A stretch of 64,000 bases of DNA, taken from Pomacea canaliculata. Taxonomy: Eukaryota > Mollusca > Gastropoda > Architaenioglossa > Ampullariidae. The notes beneath the pieces are model-generated. The model ran no database searches. It had not been told where the DNA came from and worked only from the letters and a program-made list of their open reading frames with translations. The position numbers and the translations under genes are program-made. The DNA is taken from assembly GCF_003073045.1 (NCBI RefSeq), contig NC_037596.1, forward strand, positions 15,193,012 through 15,257,011, read 5' to 3'. Shown here piece by piece: positions 38,432 through 51,960 of this stretch (positions are counted from its first letter, which is position 1; the number at the start of each line of letters is the position of its first letter).

Positions 38432-41400
38432 GTTATCTCTTGTCTTCTGGTCAAGAGAATGAGGACGAAAAAGGGCTTGATGCGTCTTCATGTATTTGAG
38501 ATTAATCCAGATGTAGCTAGTTTCGTATTCTCTGGTTGGTTTCCTTATTTTGCACCGGGTATTATAAGTAAATACCGTCTTATTTCTATTGTGCACATTA
38601 TAAATTCCGTTTTAAATATATATATAAATAAATATCTTTGAGGAACACACAAGTCTTTAGAAAAAAAATTGGTAAAGCATGTACTTTGTGATGATGCACC
38701 ACTTGTAACTAATACTTGTTTTGTTTCATTGTTCTTTCTCCACTAAGCTTTTTTTTTTTTTAGTAATATTGGTAATGTGTAATTTTCTTTCTTATTTTAC
38801 CCGTTGACAAGATTTTTTACCCAAAATTTTCGTAAACATTTTAATTTTGTTTTATCCGTTCGATTACATACATATATGAATATGCACATAGCTCTATATG
38901 TTGAAAGAAATAATAGAGACTTGAAGAGTATCGAATAACCAGGAAGAAGAGAGACACCATTTATTCCCTCTTCCCCTATTGTATCCCATTTTTAGTAACT
39001 ATCAATACCCTGTTCACTTCCATTGATAAACCTCTTTATAAATTTATCTGTTTCATAAAGATTTAAAGTGATCTGAAACTATTTGAGACAATCATCACGT
39101 GTCTGGCGAGTAACTGATCCCAAAGAATGCAAGTTAGGTTTGAGACATATTTTCCGAACGCATGCCTTGGTTCATCGAATCGGAGAGACTTTACTAGTGT
39201 TGATTTGTTTTAACCTGGAAACGGAATGAGTAAGGGATTCTTTCCTGAATCGGTCGTGTAACAGTCTCGTGAAACATTGACTGGCATAGAAAGCTGGAAC
39301 TGCATTACTAAATGCTAAAAGAAAACAAAAATACGGATCAAGACGGCTAAAAGAATAAAACTGCACAAAAACAGCAAAATCAAGTACAAATCAATGACAC
39401 CAAACCACACTCCATTTCAGATGTAAAAAAACAGTTCCTTTAACTTATCAGACTCTAAAGTGAATACGACCGCTATCCTAGTGTTTATTGCACGCTGCTA
39501 AGCTCATTATCGCTTGAGCCTGTCAATAAAACTGGGAATATTTCCTGTTGTAGTTTTTGCTTTACCCTGTTTCATTTTATAAATTTTTCATAGAAGTAAT
39601 TTTTTTATAAATTATCGTCGTCGTCGTCGTCGTCGTCGTCCTCGTCGTCGTCGTCGTCGTCGTCGACGTTTTTCAGAAACTTCTACCAGTGAAATGAATA
39701 ATAATTGCGATTTACGAAGAGAAATCGAAACACAAAGTAGCGAGGAAAAAATCTCAAACAATAGTATGCAATGCCGAATTGTACATTGATGAAATAGAAT
39801 CTCTCTACCTCACACACACACACACACACAATGAAATTTTCTTTAAGATCTTTACACTTTACCTGCATTCTGTATCTGTCTTTAATCTCAGTCTGGTGAG
39901 AACTCATCTGCAATCAATCTGTAAGCAGCAATTGCATCCTGGTTTTACATTACAGTACTTTCCATGATCAAGAAGGGTTAGCTTATAGTTAAAACATTTG
40001 TTTGCAAGTTTCTGTAAAATTCGTTGTATTTATCGTGTGTCTTGCTGAAGGGTCAAGATTTAGGATTCAAATATTCAAATGCCAAAATGCTTCAGGGTCA
40101 TTAACAAAGAGACTTTCACAAACATGTCACCCAGTTTTACTAAACTGTTGATAAATGCTTTAATAAAATTCGTGATGCACAAAATTGAATTCATGGCTGT
40201 AAACACTATACTTGGAGTCACTCAAAAGGTATTAGACGGGCTGAAGCTCGCTCCTTCTGTAAATGCTTTTGTCCATGTCTTTACGTGTAACTAGAAGAGC
40301 TGCAGGAAATGTAGTGTGTGGGTTCGTCTCTCCCTAGCAGTTTTGAGTGTATGAATCCCAAGATGCTGCATGTGTGTCTTCAGTTGGTAGTGTTAAGTAC
40401 GAAGGTGGAAGATGACAGTATGCTAATGACATTTCAGACTGAGCATCTAGTCGTCTGATGGCGAATTGTATTCACTTGCCTGTCGGCCCTTGAAGTAGTG
40501 ATTAAACTACAGCCTTGGTTTCCTTGTAGGTGATTATACTTTTATGTTCATTTTGTGACCCCGTCACATTTATTGTCAACTGTATTAAAGACATTTATGT
40601 TCAGTCCTAGAACTACATTCAAATATCCTTATTAAAACCTCTTTTGTTAAGTGGATTAACCAGTTAAATAGACTCTTGGTTTAGGTGTTTGATGTGTGTC
40701 AGTTGGCTCAAGTATTAATTCTCTCCGAATGTTTAAGTTCTGTCTATTTGTGTCTGTAGGAGGAAGGAAAGGAACGAGTTCTTACTTTGTTGGCTCGTCG
40801 TTTAAGGTTCGTCATAAATTCGTAAGTCCCAACAGCCTGGTATAATTACACTACGGTTACAGGTGAGCAAATATTCGCGAGTCGCATCATAAAACACATT
40901 GCGGTGCTTGAAAAACAATGACTACATAAGGGAGGCAACTACTGCAACAGAAATTGTTCCACTATTGATTACTTCCCCTTAAAATGGAAAAAAAATCACA
41001 CCAATCAGGTAGCTGCGTTCGTAGCTAGGAAAAGATCAAAGTTCAGGCGCCATGTTCGTAGCAGTTACCGGTGTCCCAATTCAACAAGGTGTAATAAATA
41101 ACTGAAAATGAGACTAAAACAGTAAGTGCTACTTAAATTCGAATGCATATTCTAATAAAGTATCTGTTTGTTTGGCACCTTATGTTTGTATACGTGATCA
41201 ATGCAAGGAGACAGACATGCTAAAACATCTCTTGACTGAACGGTGGATACGTGATTCAAATGTTTGAATTGTAAAGTAAGTGAACATGAATATATAACTA
41301 ATATCACTCTAAACACCCAGTCTTTGAAAAGATAAAATGTTGACTGGCTAATTTCACATTTATTATCGTACTAAGTATTAACTGCACGATGAATACAATG

Positions 41401-42162
41401 ATGGTAATAGTTGAATGTCATACGATAGAGATTCAAACAAGAGAACTGAAGTCGAATGACAGAAAGATATGTACGCCGATTTCATAGGTGACGGTCAAGA
41501 ATATATGTAATTTTTACATGGTGTCAAGTAAATAAACGATGTATAAACAAAGAATGAATCAAAATTAAGGATAAAAAACTCGTCACAGCAACTATATACA
41601 TTAGGAGATGTTAATGTATGCAATCAAGCAAACTACAAAGATATCAACGATGCTATCAAGAGCCTTTTGTCAGATATCAGTCCGTGACCTTATGTTCTTC
41701 TGGTTATGTTAACTCCTTTGTGACACAGCTCTATGCATGAAAAGAATGAATGTGAGCATGCATGAGGAAGTCAGAAATATAAGGGTTAACGGAGATGCCA
41801 AGAGTAATCTTACCCTAAACTTTGGCGGAATAAAAGGTAAAAAAATTCTATCAGACCCGTAACACCAAACAAAGAAGCACCTGAGTTGAGACCTCCACAT
41901 CTCACCTAGGTGGGATCGTGAAAAGTAGTGTATTGGTATCAATCTACGCTCTGTATGGAGGTGCTGATCCCTGTTGTTTATCCTCGCCTAGACGAGGGAC
42001 GGTAATTATTATCTTTATCGCTTTTTTGCGTTATTATAAGAAAACTCTGTACACAGTCTGAGATTTTTTTTGTACAGAATTGACAGAGTGCAAATGTATG
42101 GATAAATAGTGTTTCAAATAGAAAGTACAGCGTAAAATGGAATTACAGGTTTTAATGCTTAC
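38432..42162. other. Region between A2 and the candidate exon at 42163; no gene seen
   Basis: AT-rich throughout, with a (CGT)n microsatellite (39615-39668) and (CA)n near 39812-39830. The short frames, such as 40079-40294 and 41709-41942, have no family resemblance. It should contain the A2 promoter at its left end. Confidence 0.35.
39615..39668. repeat. (CGT)n trinucleotide microsatellite
   Basis: About 17 GTC/CGT units with one interruption (CCTCG). Confidence 0.93.
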
Positions 42163-42262
42163 CAGTCTGAGCCTCCAAAAACTTCACCATCCAGTCGCCT
42201 TTGATCCTCCAACGCAGCAGCACTGGGATCCTCACCACGAAGCAGTAGGCTAACTCGACCAT
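42163..42262 (-). CDS. Candidate isolated first coding exon of unknown gene
   Basis: On the minus strand an ATG opens 33 codons (MVELAYCFVVRIPVLL, then RWRIKGDWMVKFLEAQT) and ends at a consensus CTG|GTAAGC donor in phase 1. The segment and its upstream flank are richer in GC than the surroundings. I do not recognise the peptide. No following exon could be identified; it may be real, or a transposon fragment. Confidence 0.25.
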
Positions 42263-42685
42263 ACACGTGCAGTGTGAGTGTAAACAACCAGCGAACTAAA
42301 GTCGACCGTGATGTCGATGTGAGAGGACTTGTCAACAAGCCTACGTCAGTACATCATCAAGAGCCTCTCAAACCGATTGATCACCTGATCGACGAAGAGA
42401 ATGCCCCTCGAGGGATGACTCTCGGATTTAGAAACTGGAGTGTCTGTGTTCTTTGTGTTATTCGGGATTCTCTTTGATGGCATGTTGAAGGACGACAGTT
42501 CTGGAGTATGTTCAAAACTGTGAGTATAGTCATTGACGACTGGCATTTATGAGCAAGGACCGTGAGATCTTTCAAGATTGTATGACTGTGTAAGTGTGTG
42601 TGTAGGCGTGTGAATACCTGCATATTTTTTTATAGTGTAACGAGTATTCTGATTGATTTTATGAGAGTGCTACATAGGTCTAGAA

Positions 42686-42915
42686 CAGGGGTGGGCAATT
42701 AATTTTCCCAAGGGGCCGGATGAGAAACTGGAATGGTTCTAGAGGGCCGGATGAGAAACTGGGATGGTTCTAGAGGGCCGGACTAATATAGTTAACTCAG
42801 TTTTACCCAATACTGTATATATAGTATATTTACTGGTGGGCGGCCAGCGGGCGGGCCGGTCAGAGACAGGAGGCGGGCCGGATCCGGCCCGCGGGCCGGC
42901 GTTTGCCCAGGTCTG
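42686..42915. mobile_element. Non-autonomous hAT element (MITE), 230 bp
   Basis: Ends CAGGGGTGGGCAA and, inverted, CAGACCTGGGCAA, with a perfect 8-bp target duplication GTCTAGAA (42678-42685 and 42916-42923). The interior has GGGCCGG tracts, a GCCGGATCCGGCCCGCGGGC palindromic core, and an internal tandem duplication of about 35 bp (42713-42782). It is related in style to the elements at 12439 and 61931. Confidence 0.9.
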
Positions 42916-43745
42916 GTCTAGAAGATATTGCGTATTTTTTTTTCTTTACTGATGTTTGCAATTTATTGATGCTGTTTTGAAACTACAGCTACAGAAAAAT
43001 AACATAATCTGGACAGCCTCGGGTAATCGTTGTGCTCGTTGAAAGAACGCTCAATTGTTATGAATGGGTGTGTTAGTAAAACCATTCGTCCTTCCACACA
43101 GTTGCATTACCACTAGCAGGCATCGACAGAACCATTGAATGTATTGCTATTATAGTAAGGCTTGCCGCCAGTAACAAAAATAGATGATAGAAAAGGTCAT
43201 TCTACTTTTTGTCTCTCCACCATCATCCGGTTACAGCTCTGTCCTCCTATAAGAGACAGATTTACCTCGCGTATCTTAATCATCTGCTTCCTTACTCGAT
43301 CAGGGAGCGGACTGAAATAACGGTGCACAGTTTATCTTTTTTGTTTCCCACGCCCGTCAAGTTCGGACACTCATCTCTGAATGCTTGTGTTTCCTTGGGA
43401 AGTCGCTACTTACCTGTCCTCAGCTATTTCTTCCCAAGTACAACCGTATCAGAATGTTTCTCAGCCCAACCGCTACCCCTAGGTTCTAGCGACAGTAACA
43501 GTAACTTTTTTAGCCTACACATTCTACCTAAGTTGGCTTGTGTTGCTGCATATTGTATTTGATCATGACTGGTGTCAATTAAGATTTTACCGTATGAAGG
43601 ATCACAAACTGTCTTAGAAGTCATAACGCGCTGCAATATGTGGTAGGGTACATGAAATATTACAGGATTTTCTTTTTCATTTTATTCCTTTAACGACAAA
43701 ATTCTTGCTCGGTAAATATACCTCTTAAACATAACTCTTACATTG

Positions 43746-43766
43746 CTAACCCTAACCCTAACCCTA
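43746..43766. repeat. Short interstitial telomere-type repeat (CCCTAA)3.5
   Basis: Three and a half copies of CTAACC in a row, the TTAGGG-type telomere unit used by molluscs and vertebrates. It lies about 200 bp beyond the last visible exon of A3. Confidence 0.8.
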
Positions 43767-43968
43767 TGCCAACAGATTACAAATCAATCGACTCAGAAAA
43801 CGTGACCGTTATTTAACTATGACCTCAGTTTAAAAGTTCTACACTCACGAAAAATATGATCAACACTAATTCCTGATTTCCCGTGAGGAAATTGCTGAAG
43901 ACTTAAAATATTAACAACAGCAAAAATGATTGAGGAATTGATACCCTACTACCTTATATGATACTTAC

Positions 43969-45392
43969 ATCTGACAAGGATGGTCACAGATCTCTTCAGT
44001 TCTGAGCCCAGTGCCTCACACGTGATGACCGGCCAGACGTCCTGACAGCCAAACCCTCCCAGAGACATCACGAGAGGCCCTACTTCATTTTTGTTAGAAT
44101 TCCGTGTGTTTCCTGTTTCGTTCACCAGTCGCACGGTGACAGGAGGGTTTCCGTTGGTAAAGGAGCACGAGACGTTAACCTCTTGGTTCTCTTCAACCAC
44201 GACAGTCTCGTTAACTTCTCGTCCATTCACCTGCAACCCTGTGACTTTTGGTGGGTCTATAAGAAAAAAATAGAATATATAGTGAGTGTGTTTTGATATT
44301 TTGTATTAAAAAATATTCTAGAATGTTATACATACCTTTTGCGCAAAAGAAACTCGTAGCTGTTCTCCCTTTTCTACCCATTTCTCTCTCTCCCACTAAG
44401 TTATATTAAGATACATTTGTTTAAAATCAGAAGAAGCAGCAGAAAGAAAATAAAACAAAGATCAGGAAAGTAGACACGAACACATTTTTGTTAGTAGGTG
44501 CAATAACTGTCTTTAGTTGCAACTCGCACTGCATCGTCTTCATTGTGGATTATTGTCTTCGACATTCTCTCAAGGAAAGTTCTCAGTGCATTCGTTATTA
44601 ATCATAAAGAAATATAAAAACATTTTCGAATTGCTTACAATTTACTCGGAGTTTCGTGTTCCTTAACACAACCAGAGGTGAATTTAATCTGATGAGTTCC
44701 CACAGGATGTGACTGTAGGTCCGCTTGACGAGCAGAGAGAAGCGCATCACGTGTTTATCAGCCTCACACATGGAAACATTTCTGTGATTAATGCACCTGA
44801 TATTATCGCCAGTGATATTATCTGATATTATCCGGCATCGACACACATCGTAAAATTTCTCATTTTCACACAACTTTATTTCAATTACAAAAGCCGTATC
44901 GTTGAAAGTGTGACTGGTGTTCGCTTTCAGGTGGTAGACAAAATCAGCCTGTGTGTTCTCTTGAATTGTTAGGTTCTCGTGGAGTGCTTCATTGTTATCT
45001 CTTTTTGTACCTTCAAGACAATCAATGTTTAAAGACTGTCAAGAATCCTAAAAAAAGTGTTGTGTTTATCTTAACTAATGTAATTATTTATCAATTTAAA
45101 TTATTTTTAAAATCTACGACCGTCATAGAGAGAAAACAAACTAAGAGAAACCAAAAGGGAAAGAAAATAACAAAAACAAAAATGAAAGAGAAAAGTCAAA
45201 ATCAACAACAAGAGTACATTATTAAGCAAACGGAAATGTTTCATAACGATTTGATACATTCTTAGTCATCATAAGAAAGTTTAGTAATAAATATATACAA
45301 CATATTAAAGATGCACAAAACTTACAGCTGAGAACGCCTTCATTTTTATAGATGAAGAGCAACATTAGGCACAGATAGGTCTGAATGTTCAT
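43969..45392 (-). CDS. Family A gene A3: cysteine-rich domain + Ig-like domain, fourth exon missing
   Basis: Exons on the minus strand: 45392-45326 (22-residue signal, MNIQTYLCLMLLFIY...), 45010-44639 (372 nt), 44256-43969 (288 nt). All phase 1, GT-AG. Exon 2 has KLCENEKFYDVCRCR, RCINHRNVSMC and WELIRLNS, with a four-codon insertion relative to A2. The Ig exon has NGREVNE, NVSCSFTNGNPPVTV, FGCQDVWP and CEALGSE, and ends at a GTAAG donor (43964-43968). In A1 and A2 the next Ig-like exon follows within about 90-230 bp; none is visible here down to 42 kb, where a telomere-type repeat and a hAT MITE are found instead. The gene is probably truncated, or splices to a distant exon. Open for 242 codons. 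Confidence 0.75.
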
Positions 45393-47911
45393 GATGCTGT
45401 TTCTGTTGTCCCTGCGGTACTAAACACGACAGTGTGGTAACTGTGTAAATATTTAAGGTCAACCGATTAGAAATTTGTAGTTCCGGATTCCCTAGTTTCA
45501 GTTTTTCTGCAAAACGGAAAAGGAAGTAATTGTGACTTACATCTACATTTAACACTGTGTTTAAAGTATCATGTGACTTGCCCTGGTCATTACAAAAAGC
45601 TCTTTGCACATTTCAAAAGATTCTAGTTTGGTTCTCGTAGCTTTTGTTTACTTTGTACTCTTCCACTCATTAGAGCTCATTAAATTGAAATAAACACAAT
45701 ACAGTGATTGAGAAGTCTTTCCTATAAGGAAGAAACAATATTCTGGGTTCAGTACGCATGAGCCCTGCAGTAACCAAAAACCATCACACCAGACGAATGA
45801 GCTTTGGAGTAACCAATATTACACTGGTCTACTTTCGTTGATTTTTTTTTATACACACCAGCGACTAGCCTGTGCTTAACGTGTTACTAGTTGTTAGTTC
45901 TGGATGGCTTAGCATTTAAGTGAACAAGGACTAGTATTTCACGAAAGTATTTCAGCTTGTGTCACTCGTCGCAATATTGAGAAAATTCTTGGCCCAGCGT
46001 TGTGTGAGCACACGAGGAGTATTTGTTTTTCCACAGGTTTTTCTCTTCCTAATAATCTGTTAAATTAATTAACTAAAGAGATCGTAACCAGGGAAAACAA
46101 TTTAACACCATAATTCGATAATTTTATGAAGTCAGTAGTCGTTGTAGCTTGTGAAGGTGAGGAGTGATGTGATTGTAACTCTCGCTGACATTTGGTGTAG
46201 TTCCATCCCTTTCTTCTTTTCTCAGCACTGTATAAATTCTTCTGTTACTCTTGTCTCAATCACAGTAACACGTGTTATTAAGTTCCTCATGGATTGTGTA
46301 CTTCTCTGTAAAAAACACAGAGCTTTCCTACGAAAGCAGCAAGTTGCTATATAAATCTTTCTTTATTACTTTAAAAACATTGTCATAGTTTCAATGTTGC
46401 ACTCAATGAGAGAGATAACTGAGTCAACGTCTCCTTCACTTTATGAGCCTAGTGACCTCCCCTTTTCAAGCGATGCGAGGAGGATTTGTGTGCAGCATTT
46501 GTATGTTATTATATAATTTATATTAGTAATAATCGCTGTAAGATTAGCACACAAAAGAATTTATGTGTTATCTTTACAAGGAGGGTGGAATTAAGAATAA
46601 GAAAAAAAGTAATTAAATCTGTAAAATTCAAAACAACCGTTACATTAAAAATGTATCGCCTTCTTAAATCGACTTTTTTTTCTACAAAACATAATCATCA
46701 GACAAGTGTTTTACGCTTTTAAAAATTCAATCGGTGAGATGTTGACCACATTAGTAGAAAAACTGGCCTCTGTCATTCTTTGCTCTCTCTCTATATATAT
46801 ATTGTTGAACGTTATATCTGATTACATTAAGAGCTGTTCAGTATTCTATCAGGAACTATTTTTTTCTTTCTGTCACACACACACACACCTGAGCATAAAT
46901 TCATACACAGTTGAAAAATAGATGCAAGCATATTAATATTCTTTTTCTTGATTGCTGGGTTGTAAGGGTCTCACGGCCATTGATGTATTCTCCCACGATC
47001 TGCGCATTTAACACAAATAAGTTTGGTTTATTTCTTGTTACTCCATAGGGCCGCAACAACACCTGACACACTGAAAAAGGTCTTTAATTTGCCAATATAT
47101 TTGAAACACCAAGCATTCTTTAAAAAAATCAACACTCACCTTTGCCTCGCAATGCATTGAGAAAACGAATGATCAAGTCTTATTTTTTGTTATGTAAAAT
47201 ATTTATTCACTTGAAAGACAATGCAAATTGGTATTTAAAATGGTTATCAAAACACATTGGAGCAATAAGATTGAAAAGTAAAAAAATCAAAATGAGTCCT
47301 TCTTGCTTAAATGACAATTAGGCAATAAACAAAAATGACAATTTTTGATGTGTCAAGAAGTTAAATGATCTTGAATGCAATAGTAAGGCGTAAGGAATCC
47401 AAAGGCTACCACTGACACTGGAAAATAGTAATAACAACAATACTTAATTGATCATTTCGTACATGGTTTAGCAAAACTCGACAAAAACAAAAACCCATAA
47501 ATACTATGATTCATACACCTTGAGCAATAAATCCAGTTTCTAGTACATTCAATCCACTAATCTAGTACACTTATAAATCATAGCACCAACCGCTCACTTA
47601 TCCCTTTCAAAGAGAGCAATAATATCAAACAAATGAACTTATAAACATAATAGTAAAGTAATCTGCCAAATAATATTGTGATTTTAATTAGCCTAAGTAC
47701 AACATTTTTGGCGAAGCACAGATGGCTGTTACTCCTGGAAGGACTGAATTATTTGTGAACAGAGAGTTTATGTGTGTGTACATTATCCAGAGGATATCTC
47801 CTACATGAGTGTAGCAGTAATCTAGATTTTTATAAGAATAACAGCTTTTTTGGCGAATGAAGTCCAGAATCGTCCTTTAATGATTAACAATTAAGTGAAA
47901 CCCTGTCCTCA
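45393..47911. other. Region between A3 and B4; no gene seen
   Basis: AT-rich with (CA)n near 46875-46888. It includes the A3 promoter side and the B4 3' UTR (an AATAAA for the minus strand occurs near 47203-47208). No exon recognised. Confidence 0.35.
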
Positions 47912-50861
47912 TCAACAAGACGACTGCTCCGTTGAGTAGGAAAAAAACTGATCTTTCACAGTTGACCGACTTGAGTTGTCATCTCTGCTACTGTTTTCAG
48001 TGGACACCAAGGATGGGGACTCTTCATCCGATTCCTCTCTGAAATAAGAATGACAATGTACAAAGAACAACTTGTAATCTAGAAGACAATGCTTGTATCT
48101 CAGTATGTGGGTATGTGTGAAAGCACATACAAATGTAAAATTATGATGATAATAATATTAAAAATATTCATACTGCTGCTAATGATGAATGATGTTTGAT
48201 AATGTCAATGTAAAGAATTATTCTAATAATTTTGCACTCACAAAGCTTAACTGTTTCAGATTTAAAGAAGGATACACTTTTACTCTGACGTTTTCTATTT
48301 TATAATTTAGTGAACAAGAGTTTAACCCAGAGAAAACAATTGCGAAATTCTACAGGTTTTTTTTCCTACAGTTAACTTACGGTTTATGCATCTGGGAATC
48401 TGAAAAACAAGAAATGATTACATTTACTAAACTGTGTAAAACAATTTACAGAAACTATTCATCAGCTGCATTTTCTTAAAACCAGCAAATACCACTGTGA
48501 TCTAGGTGACCTCTTTAGTGTATTCATTGGAAGCATTATCTTATCAACATCTACAATATTAAATACTATCTAGATAGGAAAACGAACTCTTATCAGTCTT
48601 TCATTCGCTGATAACCACTAACAAACAAAATTGTCATAAATCGTCAGATTTAACAGTTTGCCACGACTACATACCACGTGTCTCCTTTTAACATTATAGA
48701 GATGAGTGTCCTACTCTTTTCTCAAAGAATAAATAAGTATTATTGTGTATTGTTAAACGATTAACTACTACGTATATGATGTATTATTAGTATTACTGTT
48801 AGTTATATTTACATATAGGCATAATAATGTTCTGTACAATAATATAAAGTTTTATTTACTTCTGCAAATTTTCCTGTACAGCACAATGACGATCACAATC
48901 ACTCCAACGGCGAGAACTGCTCCAATAACAAGGCCGATAACCCAAACAGGAAAGTCACTTGATGCTGAGGAAAGATGTTTTTTAGTACATGTGTTTAAAT
49001 GACAAATAAAAGCAGAAACAATTATAGAAAGAATATACAAAAGAGTAGCATACAATGCACAAAACTATATCATTGTAAATATATACATTTATGCTCTATT
49101 ACTTTTGAATTCAAACGTTTACCTATGACCATCAAGCATAAACTAGTAAACTTCTATCAAAACTATTTTGTAGAACACATAAAAATACGTAACTTTATAT
49201 TACATATAAATGTTTAATTAATAAATCATTCGTGTAAAGTTCTATGAGGAAAAATGCATTTGAAATCATGTTTGTATCTTTGTCTTAACTCAAAAGAAAT
49301 GCAAACATAGTATTTAGTGTTTACCTTTGTGATCATAATTGTTTTCGGTTATGTTAATTTGCTGAGTTTTATTCTGGCTTTCTTTTTGTCCCTCACTTTG
49401 GTTTTCAACAAAATGACAAAAGTTGACTTTGCTGGGGTCACCTCCACTAAGTGTGTATCCGATCTGGCTTGGTCTGGTAACAAATGTCTGAGGTACTTCG
49501 ATTTCTGCAGTATTTGGCACAGGTAACCTGCACTTGAATCCTTCTTGTTGGATGCACTCAAGCTCGTCCCCCTCCCATGCACAATCCACCAGCAGCTCTG
49601 TAGGATGTATTGAAAACAGCGAAGTAGCTTTTTATCTTTAAACATATTTGAGTTGAGTATCATTAAATATGCAAGTTACATTTGCCACAACAAAAGGAAT
49701 CTACGATTTTACGGAACGTCAACAACTTAACTTGACCTTTTTTTTTGCCTATTTATTTTCTAAATCCATCGATAACTTGACCTAAAGTTTTATCCAACAT
49801 GTCACAGTAAAGTCGACAGAGTATTTTTAAAGGTAAACTATTTTATTGTCTTTGAGACTACTTTATTCAGGACCACCATTTTATGAGGAAAGTGGGTATT
49901 TATCGCCTTACCCTCACTGCATTACCTTTACTAATTATCCCTTTATAGTGTCGTGTACCTGTTCACGACAGCTGGGTTTACTGGAAGATTAACTCACCAG
50001 ACGTGTATTTACACCAAAGTTGACTTAGTTGTAAAAACTTTTTTGAGAATTAGACACTATTGACTATTTAAAAGTGATATGCATATATCTTTTCTATAGA
50101 GACAGAGAGATGTGATATACCTGTTTTGCCATTTTCGTCATAAAAATAAACTGCAAAATATGTCCTCGTAGAGTTTTCCGGAAATATGCAGTGTAGGATA
50201 GCCGTGTTAGAGGAATTATACTCTGTTTCCATGCTACCTGCAAATTGCACGTACAAACACATATTAATGATATTACCAGACATAGTGGAGGTATTATTAT
50301 TTTTGCTATTAATAATAATAATAATAAGCTTCCAAGCTCCAAAGATTTGCTCAGTGCACTTTAAATAAAGCATGAAGGGACTAAATCATCAACATCCATG
50401 CACACATACCCGTGTACAACAGGCGCACCCACAAACACACTCATACACACAGTAAATTATTCACAACCTTTATGCAAGTTCATGGCCAGGAGAAAGTCAC
50501 AGTGAAGTTTAAGTTGTGGTTTTAAAAAGATGTGTCTTAACTTTGACCTAAAGGTGGTAAAAGAATCAGAGTATAGAAGGGTAAGCTTAGTGTCAGAAGA
50601 TGAGCGAAGAAATGGTGCGGGCGTGTAGGTGGGAGTGAGCTCAGTGAGAAACTGAGGCCATACGGACCACGACTGGCACCCAGTGAAGAAATACTTGGAA
50701 ACTCCGCATAAAACATGCGTTGTACATATACAATTATTACTAATAAATAAGAGTGTAGTCATATGCTAGGGGAAATGCCTGTTATCGACAGATAAAAACG
50801 AGATACACTCACCTGTTGGCACTAGACGTACCACAATAACCAAGAAGAAAATAAGTTGCAT
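47912..50861 (-). CDS. Family B gene B4: Ig-like type I membrane protein (229 aa) lacking two cysteines
   Basis: Coding exons on the minus strand: 50861-50813 (signal MQLIFFLVIVVRLVPT; exon reaches 50911, so a 5' exon exists), 50237-50121, 49597-49325, 48964-48860, 48399-48381 (19-nt microexon), 48038-47912. Phases 1,1,1,1,2; total 690 nt, open. Exon 2 reads TETEY where the other copies have TEC, and exon 3 reads IGYTL where the others have GTYxC, so two conserved cysteines are gone together; LHC, VDCAW, LEC, FKC and NFC remain. The stalk has several NxT/S sites. The transmembrane helix is WVIGLVIGAVLAVGVIVIVI (GLVIG) followed by YRKICR. The tail has EESDEESPSLVSTEN and is Ser/Asp/Glu-rich, ending EQSSC. 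Surface receptor by inference. Confidence 0.85.
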
Positions 50862-50911
50862 CTTGCCAAGGATAATGAGAGGACTTTTGAACAAAGCCAC
50901 GAACGGACTAA

Positions 50912-51367
50912 CTGCAAGCAGATAATACATAACAATTAAAATTAGCATGTTTTAACGCTGGTTGAACAAATAAATCAGGAAAAGAAGGGATCAGTGAACC
51001 ACACAGTTTAAAATTTTTTATAATAATGGGATTCTGCTGACCCATATGAGCAGAGATTCCGTTAACAACATTTTTTTCGGCTTGAAATTATCCGACTTCT
51101 GTTTTCTAAGGGAAGTGAATCATTACGGGTGACTTAGGGATAATTTTTCTAATCGAGTTCCCTCCCATTAAGTAAAGGTGGGCAGCGCGCAACTTTTTTA
51201 TTTTGTTTATTGAAACACATTTGCCCAGTCTTATTTTTTGACACATTAGCTGATAAGAAAAGTCTATAATGAGTCCAGAGAAATACATCATTGAAGGTAC
51301 ACCATCTCTCCAGTAGACATTTTGTTGTCCTGCAATATTACTCAAAAGCTGAAAAATTGCTTTACGC
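50912..51367. other. Upstream region of B4; no further gene seen
   Basis: AT-rich. It should contain the B4 promoter and its non-coding first exon, which I could not place. The host-gene cluster appears to end here. Confidence 0.35.
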
Positions 51368-51636
51368 TGTTCTGCTACTCAAATGGTCAAGTTGAGTCCA
51401 GCTCTCCCTCTCTTCAGAGAACCACGGCGTACAAAACTACCTCTGCGCTAACCACTGGGGTATTTGCTGTCCCTTGGCAAATACACCAAGGTGCAAAGCT
51501 AAGAGCGCCAGGAAGTGTAATCCAAGGGGGCTAACACTGTAACACTAGCGAGTCTGGTTTCGCTCCCCTGCACGAAGCACACACACAGACAGTCCGACAG
51601 GATTCAGTCTGGACTCACATGGGCGCTAACAGAGCT
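51368..51636 (+). repeat. Left arm of a long inverted repeat (about 269 bp)
   Basis: Starting TGTTCTGCTACTCAAATGG, this segment is the inverted counterpart of 54292-54556 with few mismatches, including the CACTGGGGTAT, GCAAAGCTAAGA, GAGTCTGGTTTCGCTCCC and AACAGAGCT blocks. The reverse strand contains a tRNA-like CCCAGTGGTTAGCGCAGAGG, so each arm may itself be a tRNA-derived SINE-like unit. Confidence 0.8.
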
Positions 51637-51960
51637 TAAACCCACTTAAACCGACGGGCATATGCAGGTGATTTCAATATATTTGAAGGTACAGGTCATC
51701 TCTTGACCTATTTCAAACGATGCATTCTGAAGTGAGCGTACCACGCGGGCGCTTTCAGGCGCCTATGACGGTCAGGCCGTTCCGGAGCGAAACGTGAGTT
51801 AGCGCCCGTGAGCGAACGAACGCGTGCGCTCGAATTGCGGAACGCACGACGAATCGTTTTCCCGCTGCACCAAGTTCGAATTGCTATTACCGTAGCTCAC
51901 TTCCAAGCTGCACTGCTCGCTACACAACTTGAGTTCGCACCCCGCGTTCACTACCCTCGC
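51637..51960. repeat. CpG-rich repeat block
   Basis: Dense in CpG (GCGCCCGTGAGCGAACGAAC, GAACGCACGACGAATCG), unlike the gene cluster. It shares GCTCGCTACACA with 55567-55578. Its beginning (CCACTTAAACCGACGGG) is repeated in inverted form at about 55044-55070. The 81-residue frame at 51808-52053 has no recognisable domain. Confidence 0.45.

Noticed and set aside
44951-45265. 104-residue plus-strand frame rich in Lys/Gln
   Set aside because: Its start overlaps A3 exon 2 in antisense and its remainder is AT-rich intron; no domain or splice support.
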